From positions 46,853,291 to 46,917,290 of the forward strand of contig CP154956.1 in the NCBI GenBank assembly GCA_039621445.1: DNA of 64,000 nt, written 5' to 3'. A program made the position numbers and the translations under genes. The first letter of the stretch is position 1. Every line of letters starts with the position of its first letter. The DNA comes from Euglena gracilis (lineage: Eukaryota; Euglenida; Euglenophyceae; Euglenales). Positions 21,101-31,415 of this stretch are shown here, piece after piece. A model generated the notes under the pieces. It was not told the DNA's origin. It saw only the letters and a program-made list of their open reading frames with translations, and did not search any database.

Positions 21101-24100
21101 AATACTTCCACGGATCGATCAAACTAAGCATTGGGCAATTTTCAGGCAAAAATCTGTAAAACGATGCTGAAAACTGCGGTGGAGCGCCACAGGCTCCAAG
21201 CAGGGAGTCCCAGGAAGCGGATTGGGATGGGCCCAAAGATAGTAAATATGGGGTGGGCCAGGAGTCGCTTAACATGAGAGCCCAGTCTCAGAGGCTGTGA
21301 AGTTTGGGCTGGTGGGGAAAAGGCTGCTGGCTGACCCCCCCACCCCCTCCCCGGGTGGCAGTCGCCCAGCTGGAACTGGAGCTGGGCCTGGAGTTCAACT
21401 GGGTCAAGAAAAATATCAATAAAAAATCTGATCTGTCCAGTTTTTGGCATCCCATAAGGCAAAAACCATCTGCCACCATCCAGCCGTCCTTCGGTTGGAC
21501 AGCCATTAATTCACCAATAGGGGGGAAGGGGATGGATGGAATGGCTGGACCACCCCCGGGCCATCCAACTTAAGTGATGCCTGGGGGGATGAGAAAAGTA
21601 ATTCAATTTTGCTGCTTTTAACGGTGTGCATGTGTGTGTTATTATTTGCAGCGTTGTCGGTGGCATATTCATATACTGAGCCGCAGAGTTTGTCGATTTG
21701 TTGAACTCTGATAAACAATTGAGAAGAGTCATCCACCTGAACCACGGACACCCTCTGAAATCGAGCCCTGACACTAACCCACCATTTTTAAGGCGCCTCG
21801 CTGGAACATTGTCCATCGACCCAAAACTCAAATAGATTAAACCTCTCCAAATAACAACCCCCCCCCCCCAATAACACCCCCCCAAATAGCACACCCCTCG
21901 GGAGACGATTTCAAGCGCCCAAACCCCCCCCCCCCGGTTTTCCTTTGGTTTCCCATATAAAAATAACCCCCCCCCAAATAACACAACCCCCTGGGGCCCC
22001 AGTTCAGGTGCCCAAATAACACACCGGGGGGAGGGTTAATTGGGGGGGGGTTAATATGTAGTAAACCCCCCCAAATATAAAGGCCCCCCCTGGATTTTTA
22101 TTTAGACAGGATATCAAGGCCCTCAAGGGGGCTTTATGTTTGGGGGGGGACAAACTTTTTGGGTGGCCTCTATGACGTTCGGCGGCCTTTAATTGTGGGA
22201 GAATGCCAAGTTTATGCCAATTTTCCGTTTTGTACCTCCCATTTTCCCCAAAAATCGGCAATTATTATCCAAAATGGAGCACTTTTGATGGAAAAAAATG
22301 CTGTATCCACCTAAAGTTTCTCATTTTTTTCCTGAATGACACCATCGTCTGGCTCCCCGTCGAGGGGGGGGGGTGCATATTTGGGCAGCAAAAAACCAAA
22401 CGTCCAAGGGGGGCTTTATACTTGGGCGGCGGCTTTGGTTTATTATATTAATAGTTTTTGAAACTTTTGATTTTCAACCTGGACCGACGTTGGTTTGATG
22501 CCCGGATGGCTCTTAGACCACCCTTGGAAAATATACAACTGAAAAATGTCCTGGAATTTCTCAAAATGTCTTAAAAAAACTAAAAAAAGGCGTTAAAAAA
22601 TCTTGAAGATTTTTTGCATTAAAAGTATAATGTGCCTGATAAATGTACACTGGGGAGACCAAAAAAAAAACAGTCAATGGTGGCGGCCCTGGCCGGTGTT
22701 CGAGGCGCGGATGCCCAGCTTGTCCTCCTTCTTGCCCACGGAGAAGCCCGGGGCGGTGGTCGGCACGAGGAACGCGCTGATCCCCTTGTTCTTCTTGCTC
22801 TTGTCCGTCGTCGCGAACACAATGGCCGCATCCGCGTTGTGGGCAGAGGTGATCCACGCCTTGGTGCCGTTCAGCACCCAGTGGTCCGGCCCAGCCAGAG
22901 GCCCCACCCCATTGCTTAGCCTGTGTAAACCCCCCCAAATAACACACACTCCCCGGTGTGTTATTTGGGCACCCGAACTGGGGGTCCGGGGGGGGTGTTA
23001 TTTGGGGGGGGGTTATTTGGGCACTGCTACCTGAACAGGGTCTTCCCAAACAATGTCCGATATCAGCGTCGAGGAAACCTTGTCCAGGAGTGCAACCCTG
23101 GTATCTGAGTCTTTTACGGAAGAATTGGAAGAAGAATTGTTTTCGAACGAACGTAGCTAGGCTGGACATCCTAGACATCCTAGCTGGGCTGCATTTGGGC
23201 GAAGGCGGGCATGACATGGGGGGCACCTGTGGACCGCAGGGGAGTTGTGTCCCCTCATTTCCAGAAGGTTTGGCGCTTGTTCATGAAGCTTTTTTTGTGT
23301 CGCCATGACATTGTTAGCGATCCCCACCATTCAGTGTCCTCTGACCCCTGGTGAGTGTGCCGCTAAAGCTCACATGGAACAACAGGATCTGTTTTTGCAT
23401 CAGCTAACCACCCCTGCCCCAAGGTCCTCCGTCGATTGGTTCTGACCTTCAAAAAATAACCAGGATGTAGACAGTGTCTGTGCGAGCACTCCTGGACAAG
23501 GAATACATCTGCTTATGCACGTTGTGCACAGGGGGGAGGGGTCTTATTTCTAAATTGAAATCGGCCCCCAAAACCAAAAGGGGGTGTATTCGGGGGGGGG
23601 TACGTCTTGGAGACGTGGTCCGGGCTCTGGCCGTTCATTTGGGTGTGTTGCACCAGTGGTATCCCCCGGGCATGGCACCTCGTCAGGACGGATTGGGCCC
23701 AAACCTCGTCGTCTGTCTCCCAAGCCCCCACCGCACCGTGGGTCCAGGTCGCGCCGCCCCCCCCCCCCCCCGAGAAGAGCCCAATGCCACTGCGAAGACG
23801 GTGCCGACCTGACCCGGAACTCCGTCAGGGGTACTTCAGGGCATGGGCTGGGATGGAGCGCATCAAACATGCATCCTCCTCCACACAGATTTGCCGACAA
23901 GGGTAACAGGAAGTAGTTGAAGTGTTGCATTGTCTAGTGGACCTCGTCAATCCAGAAATTTCTGACAATGAAATGTCCCCCCCCCCAAACATTAGAAACT
24001 CGTTCCCTAAATCCGGTTTCCAAAAAATTTTTCAGCAAATTTGCTTTTTGAGCGGTCCCCAATACCTGGCGCATTGCGTCCTTCCACAACATATGAAATT

Positions 24101-24645
24101 GAACAAGCCATGGGCTGCTTGTATTAGGTTTATCTGACAGCCACAGGTTACATTTGGCGTGGGGCCCACACTCAGGCGGCTGGTCTTGTGCCTAACCATA
24201 TTTCGGTCCGTTTGCAAAATTGTGCAAATTTCACCTTTTTTCGACTTCTTAGGGGTCGGGACCAAGATTTTTGAACTGCCAATAACACAGTCGCCTCCAT
24301 ATATTGAACGCCACCGTTTTCCGGAGGGTGGGGGGATTCCGGAGTTGGCACTGTCTGGGCCTTACGGAGTTGCCACACATGAGGACTGGGGAATCAGCTT
24401 CTGGGGAAGGCCACCTTTCTGGGGAGGTGGGGGGGCACACATTTATTGGCAACTGCAGATACAAAAGTGAAATGGCATCACCGTAACGGATGTTCCGTGG
24501 TGACGACCCCCGCACCCCCACCTCACAAGCCCCCGGCTGCCCGCTGTGCTCCGTGGCGGTGGTGAGGGCCGCCCCGGCATCGCTACCGTTGCCGGGCTCC
24601 GTCAGCCCAAACACGCCCATCTTCTCCCCGCGGGCGTATGGCGTC
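18072..24645 (-). CDS. Acyl-CoA dehydrogenase gene, partial (five exons)
   Basis: Minus-strand exons read in order give a continuous acyl-CoA dehydrogenase. The FAD/substrate signature [13 protein letters not shown] comes first, then [11 protein letters not shown], then K-K-E-D-K-L-G-I-R, then N-L-I-L-E-G-V and G-F-K-I-A-M, then E-R-K-A-F-G-Q, and finally I-Q-L-K-L. These are the middle and start of the C-terminal domain of short- or branched-chain enzymes, which oxidise acyl-CoA in mitochondria using FAD and electron-transfer flavoprotein. The N-terminal helical domain, the last helices and the usual C-terminal catalytic glutamate region are not in the window. Exon phases agree at the A-B, B-C and C-D joins. 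Introns are nonconventional, 0.5-2.2 kb, and full of repeats. Confidence 0.85.
19501..20012. mobile_element. TIR element inside intron D-E
   Basis: The ends are inverted repeats: CAGGGGGGGGGGAATAATTG at the left and ATCAATTCCCCCCCCCCTG at the right. Next to both ends lie tandem copies of TTGCGGAAAAA (19537-19600 and 19880-19995). A reverse-complement relative of the left end lies at 60855-60905. The outermost CAG and CTG mimic the intron ends seen in genes here. Confidence 0.5.
20013..20100 (-). repeat. GGAAGCCC..GGTATTGAGG motif (second intron-repeat family)
   Basis: Read on the minus strand this contains a GGAAGCCCATTGGTATTGAGG-like stretch, related to sequence at 33745-33780 and 30330-30356. 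It lies inside the dehydrogenase intron D-E. Confidence 0.4.
20277..20318 (-). CDS. Acyl-CoA dehydrogenase exon D
   Basis: A 14-codon exon, [14 protein letters not shown]. Joined to exon C it gives [10 protein letters not shown], exactly the family pattern and length. The upstream intron (20319-20797) starts GGCCAGGGCGGG and ends CCCGCCCTGCCTCT. CAG is at +4 to +6, CTG at -8 to -6, and CAGGGCGGG pairs with CCCGCCCTG. The 3' end could be 20274, which would add a tyrosine. Confidence 0.75.
20798..20962 (-). CDS. Acyl-CoA dehydrogenase exon C
   Basis: 55 codons, [14 protein letters not shown] through D-C-A-A-K-Y, including the G-F-K-I-A-M and [10 protein letters not shown] segments. The intron before it (20963-22694) begins GGCCAGGGCCG and ends CTGGAGGCCC. 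CAG is at +4 and CTG at -10 with this border; the junction can slide by a few bases. CCACCA near the 5' end pairs with TGGTGG near the 3' end. Confidence 0.85.
21830..22110. repeat. CCCCAAATAACACC repeats
   Basis: At least six degenerate copies of CCCAAATAACACC occur on the plus strand, inside dehydrogenase intron B-C. The same motif forms a palindromic unit at 22926-23030. Confidence 0.55.
22695..22886 (-). CDS. Acyl-CoA dehydrogenase exon B
   Basis: 64 codons, [13 protein letters not shown] through L-G-I-R-A-S-N-T. It has the conserved [11 protein letters not shown] and G-K-K-E-D-K motifs. Third positions are almost all G or C. Confidence 0.88.
22926..23030. mobile_element. Palindromic CCCCAAATAACAC MITE-like unit
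   Basis: CCCCCCCAAATAACACAC is followed by GGTGTGTTATTTGGG and then further GTTATTTGGG copies. It is a short foldback unit in intron A-B, 40 bp from exon B. Confidence 0.5.
23031..24542. other. Dehydrogenase intron A-B, remainder
   Basis: No repeat boundary identified. A GC-rich open stretch near 23610-23720 could be read as protein on the plus strand but has no supporting splice sites. Confidence 0.3.
24543..24645 (-). CDS. Acyl-CoA dehydrogenase exon A
   Basis: One leftover base plus 34 codons, [19 protein letters not shown] through T-A-T-E-H-S. The intron after it (22887-24542) begins GGGCAGCC and ends GGCTGGGCCG. CAG is at +4, CTG at -8, and CAGCC pairs with GGCTG. Splicing gives a loop of exactly the family length before D-H-W-V-L-N-G-T-K. 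The upstream border follows CTGCTCCT, again CTG at -8; the preceding exon was not found. Confidence 0.8.
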
Positions 24646-25905
24646 AGGAGCAGGCTTCTTGTTCAGACCCCTCCCGGCAGGGCGTCGTTTGACACCCTCC
24701 GGTGGTCAGGTCTGAGGCTAGAAAATTTGGGCCACCTGGAAAAACGCTGTAGGCTGACTCCCCCTGCCCTCCTATGGAGATCCCGGGCTGGAATTGGAGC
24801 TGTCCCAGGGTCGAACACAATGCAAAAAAAAAATCGAATGCAACCCAAAAAAAACTACCAATAATGCAAGAAGACTGCCCCAAAATAAAATAAAAATCAC
24901 CCAAAATTTGCCCTGGCCAGCAATTTTTGCCACTTTTGCCTGTTGTTGGCCTTTTCAAAAAGATATCAGGAAGAAATTTTGTTACCATCCCGCCGCCCTC
25001 TGTGTGGCTGAAAAAAAAAGAGTTAAAACTCTTCGATGGAGGGGTGTCTGAGGCTGGAAAAAAAAGCTGATGGCTGGCTGTGCCGTCCCTGGGGCGGATG
25101 GGGTCCGCATGGGCTTCAGCTACGCTTTACGCCCCCCCCCCAGTGGAGAGAGTGTAGGGGTGGGGGGAGGAAACATAGACCTTCAAAAAAGGCGACGCAA
25201 GAAAAAGCAAATAAACGCCAATAAAGCAAATAAACGCAAAAAAATGCAAGTTGCATGTGTAAAATCCTTTAGGAGCTACCCCGGGGTGTTTATTTTCTGC
25301 TGGAGGGGACTTTGAAAAATTTTCTGTGCCACCAGGGAAAATTTTTTTCAGTTTTGCTAAAAAAAAATCATTTTGTTGACAAGAAACTGACAAAAATTTT
25401 TGGTGGCCGGGGGGGGGGGCGAAAAAAGGAGGTATTTTCATTGTCAAAAATTGCATTGTTTCATTCCAGGAAAAATCTCAAAAATTGCCTGGAAAAAACA
25501 CAAAAATACACAAAAAAATCTGCCAAAATTGAAAACCATAGAAAAACACAAAAAAAACTTGTTTCCATTTTTCCCCCCTGGGAGATTCCCCCCCCCCCAG
25601 CCACTCAACCAGGCATGGAACCTGGTGTTGATCCTTGATCTAATTTCCGATGTATTACAAAGTTCCCCCATTTTTTTGGCAAGTTTTGGGCAGATCAGGT
25701 TTCTTTTTCAGGAAAATCTCACCCTGGGGGGTGCAATGGGCAAAGGGGGGGGGGCATTTTCGACCCCCCCCCCCGGTGGGGGAGTCAGGTTTTGGGGTGG
25801 GCGGGGTATAAAGCACACCCCACGGTGCCTGGGACCTGAAAAGGGCCATCTTCTATTACTTGGGTAATTCCCAGGCCTCTTTTTTTTAAAAAAGAAGGGT
25901 CTTCA
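24646..25905. other. No gene recognised
   Basis: AT-rich and homopolymer-rich sequence upstream of dehydrogenase exon A. I searched the minus strand for the missing N-terminal exons and found none. Confidence 0.4.
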
Positions 25906-25910
25906 GGGGG

Positions 25911-25913
25911 TGT

Positions 25914-26002
<89 letters not shown>
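25911..26002. repeat. (GT)n microsatellite
   Basis: About 45 uninterrupted GT dinucleotides, with one TA near 25918. Confidence 0.97.
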
Positions 26003-26006
<4 letters not shown>

Positions 26007-26239
26007 CGGGGCCGGACCCTCCCCCTGGGGTCCCGGGCCTCTGGCCCGGGAATGAATTTCGGTACAAAGCGCTGGAAATTTTGGGGGGGAATGCCCGTTG
26101 ACTGCCGATTCCCGCCCCCAGGGTCTCAAAGACTAACGAAAGAGAGGCCTGTTGCGGCTTGGGACCGAAAACAGGCAGGCATTCGTGCCTGCCATTCTGA
26201 TTGTGAAGTTCTAGTCCACAGGGCCCCCCCCGAGGCCGG

Positions 26240-26640
26240 AGGCTGCCTGCTGCAGAGGGCACTCCGGAGAGGCGTCCCCAACCCCCGCGGCTGGATGATC
26301 CGGCGGCCCCCGTGGTCCCCGCACCCCCCAGCCCAGCGGAGGTTTTGGCCAGGGCGGGGCAGCAGCGGGCTGGGGGGGCTGCCTTCAGGGAAATCTGTCT
26401 CAAATGTTTTGGGGAATACGGGCCTATCTGCTGCTGGGGAAGAAGTCAAAGGCGTCTTTGCTGGGGTATCGGGTCGTATGCAACACTGCCCTGGGCCTGG
26501 GGGAGGTGGCGGAGCCAACCGGAGACCTTTGCGCCATGAAGGCGTGCCCATGCCCTGCCCAGGCCAGCCGCAGGCAATGCAGTCCTCGGGAGGAAGCCGG
26601 CCGGGGGGGGGGCACCGCTGGGAGAAGACTCAAGGGTTGA
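26240..26640 (+). other. GC-rich possible exon(s), unassigned
   Basis: GC-rich sequence with long open frames in several phases. One phase reads an alanine/proline-rich stretch with A-E-V-L-A-R-A-G-Q-Q near 26330-26370. A GGCCAGGGCGGGGCAG segment near 26347 would fit the 5' end of a nonconventional intron, and GCCTGCCCCTGCCC near 28243 could be its partner. The phase cannot be settled, so this is only a candidate upstream exon for the gene at 28.2 kb. Confidence 0.2.
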
Positions 26641-26722
26641 GGATTTCTGCAGCCCGTCAAACAGTTTTCAGTCCCCATCCCAACCCTCTAAAAACGTTTC
26701 CAGGTCCTTGAGCGTTGGTCTC

Positions 26723-26850
26723 TAGCAGGGCGGTCCATAAAGGACGGGAAATTCTTTTCCTCTAAGTACGGCCCCTTACGCCCTTAAGGACCGCCTTTAG
26801 GCGTAAAGGACGGGGTTTATTCAAAGGTCGAAACCTGATACCCCCAAATG
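26723..26850 (+). mobile_element. CAGGGCGGTCC intron-family 5' end
   Basis: Matches the first 70-100 bases of the intron at 29140-29461: CAGGGCGGTCCATAAAGG, a GGGAA step, a pyrimidine run, then TTAAGGACCGCC. I cannot tie it to an exon, so it may be a broken copy or the start of an intron whose host exon I missed. Confidence 0.4.
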
Positions 26851-28245
26851 ACCCCCCCTAAATTGGCAATTGTTAGTGAGGTTTGTCAAAACGGCATTTT
26901 TTATGATGGCACATGAAAATTGCCAAAATCAATTGCAAAAAAAAACGTTCCTGGCGCAGGCTTCTTTTAAGTCAGATGACCCCCTGGGGGGGTGAGTGGG
27001 TCGGACCCCTGGGTCCCAGCCCAGAGGTGTGGGTATCAGGCGCCGAAAATTTTTTGGGAAATGCTTGAGACAGCCCGATCTTTGGGCCCCCCCCCCCCTG
27101 GAGTGGGGTCCAGCACCGGGCTGGGTGGGTGAGGGGACCCCTCCAGGGGTCCATAAAGAAGCCTGCCCTGGCATCTTTCATTTTTCTTCGGTGACCCCCT
27201 TAAAAAAACCAGCGACCGTCACCTTTGGCGGTGGTGGGGGGGTGCGCTTCTATTTGGTCCCCACCGACGTGATTTTTGTTGCTTTCCGTTGGAACCCCAT
27301 CCCAGCGGTGGGGGTGCGCTTTTATTTGGACCTTGCCCTTGCGGGTTTGGGGGGTTATATAAGTTGCGTTTTGGTTGGTTTGCCCTAGGCCCTCAGGGGA
27401 GGTTTATAGATGGGGGGTTATAAGTGTGGGCAGGGGTTCATCCTTCCCTGGGTGCCCTGACCCATCTTCTGCTGCCAAAGTGCCAAAATAGCATTCCCAC
27501 TCCCTAATTTTGCACGCATTGTGAAAAAGTGTTTTCCCATGTTGTCACCAAAAGTGTTGCAAGGAACACGGATCAAGTACCTCAAAAAAGAACACATTAA
27601 ACGCTAAAAGTTTTTCAAAAATACGTTGCATTTAACAGCTGACTAAAACCGATCACACATTCGGTTAACAACATTTCTCCAAATCATATCCCTCCTTGTA
27701 GGCAACTTCGTCTAACCAGACAATATCCTTGGGGAAATATCAGTTGGGGTACGTTTGTTGCTGTTTTTGACTACGTTTCACCGTGAACGCACTCCAGGGC
27801 CCGACAAAAGTGCCTGAAGCTCTGTCGGTGGGGTCAACCCCCCTGCCAGTCCCATCCCAGTGCCCCCCCCCACGCTTTCCTCAGCTTCCGAGAACGCTGG
27901 TTTTTAGGTCAAAGTTTTGCTTTGGAATATTCCTTGCCACAATGGGTCGACCCCCCTCCACACCTGGCCTTCACGTACATCCTGATCCGCCCCACCATGT
28001 TTTTGTCTCATTCACCCCCCAGCCAGGGTTACTTTTTGGGTCGGTTGCTGAAAACCCCTTGGGTGAATGTAATTTTTTGGGGGGGGCGGGTTTAATGATT
28101 GAAGATCTTCTGACCTTTCCGTCCAGTTTGACCCTGTCCGGCCCAGTGCCCAGTGACCACTGCTGGGGGGGGTCGCCTCCCTTCCCCAGCCTCCCCCAAC
28201 CGGCTAGTTTTCGCCCCCTCCCCCCTCGTTGTGCTTGCCGAGGCC
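26851..28245. other. No gene recognised
   Basis: Mixed homopolymer-rich sequence; nothing supported. Confidence 0.4.
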
Positions 28246-28246
28246 T

Positions 28247-28371
28247 GCCCCTGCCCCCCCAGAACCCGCAGAGCCCGCGGTGCCCTCCCCTTCGCTGCCC
28301 GCTACGGCCGCCGCCCAGGAAATGGCGGGGGCCCTCTGGCAGCGTGCGGCCTGCGTTGCAGGCCACGTCAC
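28247..28371 (+). CDS. Membrane-protein gene exon 1 (of those seen)
   Basis: The frame reads a Pro/Ala-rich run, then A-A-A-Q-E-M-A-G-A-L-W-Q-R-A-A-C-V-A-G-H-V and two bases of the next codon. The 5' border is uncertain (after CTGCCCCT or CTGCCCCC). The intron after it, 28372-28469, starts GCCCAGGGCT and ends AGCCCTGCCCCC. CAG is at +4, CTG at -8, and CAGGGCT pairs with AGCCCTG. The phase (2) fits the next exon exactly. Confidence 0.5.
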
Positions 28372-30006
28372 GCCCAGGGCTTTGCCTGACAAGCGCCAGT
28401 GCCCCCCAGCCCCGGGTGTCTGCGGGACTGTCCGGGTCGACCGCCCCGACAGTCCAGAGCCCTGCCCCCCCCGCCCCTCCTCACGCTGCGGACTGCCCTT
28501 GCCCTTGGCCTCCTCGGACACACCTGCGTCGCGTACTCCGTGTGGCGCGGGGCGGGCGCGCTCCAGTGCCGGCTGCGGAGCGCGGCGGCGGAGGTGGCGG
28601 CGGCGGACGCGGCCGGGCGGGCGGTGCGGGCGGAGGCGGAGGCGGTGCGACGACAGCAGCTGCTGATGGGCCCAGGTCGCCGTTTGTGATGACCCCTCTT
28701 GATGCTCCAACTTGAAATTCTAACACATCCTGCCTGATCTGATTTTGAAAGGGTACCCCATGGTTGCCTCAATGCATCCACATGACTTTCCTGTGGCATA
28801 AACCGTCACACGCACGCACACATGCGTGCTCACCCCCACCCACCAACCCACCCACCCGCCCACCAACACCTGCACATGCACCACACAAGCAGATCCCCCG
28901 ACGGGCTGCTTATGGGGGGCCATTATGGGATGGGCCGTTCACACAATGGGGGGTCTGAACTGTGCCCCCCCCCTCCCCGTGTCATTTACACCTCCATAAC
29001 GTTCAAAGCTGCTCCCCCCCCCAGCGCCGAACCCCCCCTCTCCTATCCCCGGCGCACCACGGCCTGCCAGTGCCTGGGTGCCCTGGCCAGCCTCCTGGGG
29101 CCTCCGAACGGGACCACCTCCGCCCCGCCGGCGCCGCCCGGCCAGGGCGGTCCTTAGGGGACAGGAAATGGTTTTTTTTTTCCTTAAGGACCGCCCCCCC
29201 TTTCGGCCAAAGGGCCAACCAAGGGTCGGACTGGGACTTGAACGGGGGCAAAAATCAAACAGACGAAAAACACAGTTTTTGATGACTTGGGTGGATGGAC
29301 GATGGTCCAGGGGTTCCAGGAATCAATTTATTTCCCAATGTCGACCTGTTCTCGCTGAGAAATGCCCAAACTTCTTGCCCATTTTCCTGCATATTTTTCA
29401 CTGAGTGTGCTGGGAAAGCGGAGTTTTTTTTTTATATTTGCTTAAGGACCGCCCTGCGGCCGGCGTGGCCCGCCACCTCCACCGGCTGCTGGACGACGTG
29501 GCGGGGGAGGCGCCCCCTCAGCACCCCTCGCCCAGCCCGAGCCTTGCGGCGGGTGACGAGAGGGGGAGGGGCCGAACGTGGGTTGTTGTCGCACACAAAC
29601 GGCAAACGGCACACCAACCGTTTGCTTCTGCCGACAGCAAGAGAAACACACGAAGGCCGCCAGGTTTCTAACCTTACTCATTTCGGCTCTGGAACCAACC
29701 TGCATTCTGAGGGAAGACCTGAAGGTCATTGCCCAAACCCCACGGCACCCACGGCACCCACGGCAAGGTGCACCCAAGGCATCCACACAGCCAAGGCAGG
29801 GTACTGTGGCCGTGCGCCGCCGACACCGCCGCTGCCGCTGCCGACCTCACGGCCGCCTCGCACTGGCACCGGACGTTGCAGTGGCTCCTGCTGGTCGTCA
29901 GCTTCACAGTCGGGGCCATCATGGTCTCCGCCCTCCTTGGCCCTCCGTCGGGGCAGGCTGCACTGCAAGCCCTCCCTGGGGCGCTGGCGCGCCTCATACC
30001 CTGGTA
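28247..30006 (+). CDS. Unidentified membrane-protein gene (exons 1-4 and probable 5)
   Basis: Exons 28247-28371, 28470-28650, 29017-29139 and 29462 to about 29570 join in frame through nonconventional introns. An exon at about 29790-30006 probably belongs too. The product starts alanine/proline-rich. It then has a hydrophobic segment (L-T-L-R-T-A-L-A-L-G-L-L-G), an Ala/Glu/Arg-rich helix likely to be coiled (A-A-A-E-V-A-A-A-D-A-A-G-R-A-V), a Pro/Ser linker, an amphipathic R-H-L-H-R-L-L-D-D-V-A stretch, and a clear membrane helix (T-L-Q-W-L-L-L-V-V-S-F-T-V-G-A). I do not recognise the family. The start codon and 3' end are not defined. Downstream GC-rich exons at 32.3, 39.9 and 42.4 kb may belong to it. 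Confidence 0.5.
28470..28650 (+). CDS. Membrane-protein gene exon 2
   Basis: One base completing a codon plus 60 codons, P-P-L-L-T-L-R-T-A-L through A-E-A-V-R. It contains a hydrophobic segment followed by an alanine-rich helix. The following intron (28651-29016) begins CGACAGCAGC and ends GCTGCTCCC. CAG is at +4, CTG at -8, and AGCAGC pairs with GCTGCT. Confidence 0.55.
29017..29139 (+). CDS. Membrane-protein gene exon 3
   Basis: 41 codons in phase 0, P-P-S-A-E-P-P-L-S-Y-P-R-R through S-A-P-P-A-P-P. It includes a cysteine-containing C-Q-C-L-G-A-L-A-S-L-L segment. It is followed by the repeat-family intron 29140-29461. Confidence 0.55.
29140..29461 (+). mobile_element. Nonconventional intron of the CAGGGCGGTCC family (introner-like)
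   Basis: This 322-bp intron starts GGCCAGGGCGGTCCTTAGGG and ends GCTTAAGGACCGCCCTGCGGCC. CAG is at +4 to +6 and CTG at -8 to -6, and about 15 terminal bases pair. Removing it joins G-T-T-S-A-P-P-A-P-P to G-V-A-R-H-L-H-R-L-L in frame. The interior (ACTTGAACGGGGG, ATGGACGATGGTCC, GTCGACCTGTTC) recurs at 47.1-47.6 kb on the minus strand and at 42.74-42.96 kb. It is both a spliceable intron and a dispersed repeat. Confidence 0.7.
29462..29570 (+). CDS. Membrane-protein gene exon 4
   Basis: The frame reads G-V-A-R-H-L-H-R-L-L-D-D-V-A-G-E-A-P-P-Q-H and then a Ser/Pro/Ala run. The 3' border is uncertain: candidates are before CCTCAGCACCCC (about 29513), whose CAGCACCC nearly pairs with GGGTACTG upstream of the next exon, or a GT donor near 29560. 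Confidence 0.45.
29790..30006 (+). CDS. Membrane-protein gene exon 5 (probable)
   Basis: An open GC-rich frame, A-A-A-A-A-D-L-T-A-A-S-H-W-H-R, is followed by a strongly hydrophobic stretch of about 20 residues and ends A-L-A-R-L-I-P-W before TAG. Either the protein ends here or the ACCCTG-GTAGAT junction is a conventional donor. The 5' border is unresolved. Confidence 0.4.
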
Positions 30007-30360
30007 GATGGCCCAGGCCGAAATGTCGCCCCACGATGCATTACTGCCCCCCGCCGGGTTGTATTACTTTCCACACAATGCCACGTCTCTCACCCCTAAC
30101 TCCCTGACCTTCCGCACATTCGCACATGGCTTCTTCATCCGGCAACTTGTACTTGCAGACCCTCCTTTGATGCCAAAACGAACGTGACTAAAAATGGCAT
30201 TCCTATTTTTTTTTAAAAGAAAGTTCGCCCCCAATGGGGGGGTGGTATTGGGGCAGACAAGGGGGTGCTGTCGACCCCCCCTACCGCGGGGGTCAGGTTT
30301 TGGATGGCTTGTGTAGCACCCCCCCTGGGATCGATGGGAAGCCCTTCGATTTTGAGGTAC

Positions 30361-31415
30361 CCCCCCTCCCGTTTGTCCAACGACCACCCCTTTATAATGA
30401 CCACCCCCCGGTCACAGGTTGCAGGTTGGGGGGCGTACGACCACCCCCCCTGGTCATAGGTTGCAGGTTGCAAAAAAAAATTTTGACGGTTTTTTTTTTA
30501 CCAAGCGGTAGATTTCCCACCTCCTCCACTGCAGGATTTTTTCTGCTATGTTCCGCCCCCTGGCAACGTCAGAGCCAGATCCCAAAAGGTGGTGTGTGTT
30601 TGCAAAAGCAACACGTGGAATTTGGGGTTTGGCACACGTTTTCAACGGGAACCTTTACCTCACAAAGGATCTGATCGATGGGGATTTTATCCCGAAAATT
30701 GTTGTATCACCGGAAGAAAGGCTTCTATACCGTGCCCGCGGAATACTCCTGCCCCGCAGGAGTATTCCGCGGGGGTAGTATTCCGCAGGAGGTATTCCGA
30801 AGGGGTAGCATTTGCACAGCAGCCTTTTGGCTGTCGTTCATGACGCCCCCAGGGTTTGATATAAGGAGGGCGTACATGGTTTAGGTGGGGGGGTGTCCCC
30901 CCCCCCCCCCCCCCCTCCTGGCCCGCAGGGGACCACCTGCCAGGGGGGTCCGGACCGACCCTCGGGGGGGTTCCCCGGACCCCCCCCAAAAAGGGTCAAT
31001 TTTTTCTTCCGGCGCTTCGCGCCAAAATTTTTTTTGCATTTTTGGCACATTTTTGCCCAAAAAGTGCCCAAAATGGCACTTTTGGTCGTTTTGGGGGGTC
31101 AAAAATTTTCGGCCACCCTGACCGCGCACCTGTTTAGGTGGGGGGGGGTGTCCCCCCCCCCCGGCCCGCAGGTGGGGGTCCGGACCACCCCCCCCCCACC
31201 TGTCCTTATATCGAACCCTGGACACCCCCTCAGGAGCAGCCGCTGTGTTTGGGCTACCTCCTTTATGATTTTTTTCTGCTTTTCGCTGTGCGTGAGCCTT
31301 TGCCCCCTTTATAATGACCACCCCCCGGTCACAGGTTGCAGGTGATGGGGGCGTACAACCACCCTCCCTGGTCATAGGTTGCAGGTAAATGGTCGTTGGA
31401 CAAAGGGAGGGGGGG
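30361..31415. mobile_element. 1.06-kb TIR element (CCCCCCTCCCG...GACCA)
   Basis: Terminal inverted repeats of about 25 bp: left 30361-30385 (CCCCCCTCCCGTTTGTCCAA then CGACC), right 31390-31415 (GGTCGTTGGACAAAGGGAGG then GGGGG). Subterminal copies of GGTCACAGGTTGCAGG and GGTCATAGGTTGCAGG lie near both ends. A 110-bp relative is at 43633-43739. No transposase is visible inside. Confidence 0.6.
30735..30773. repeat. Perfect 17-bp hairpin
   Basis: CCCGCGGAATACTCCTG and its exact reverse complement are separated by the 5-base loop CCCCG. Two further ATTCCGCAGG/ATTCCGAAGG partial copies follow. Confidence 0.85.

Noticed and set aside
25914-26711. Long frames (265 codons plus, 166 codons minus) across the (GT)n tract.
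   Set aside because: They are created by the dinucleotide repeat and adjoining GC-rich sequence; the repetitive Cys-Val or His-Thr translation is not a protein signal.
29140-29461. Interpretation of the 29.1-kb insert as an ordinary transposon with a CGGC target duplication.
   Set aside because: Removing it with a 4-bp duplication leaves the exon out of frame, whereas the nonconventional intron borders restore the frame exactly.
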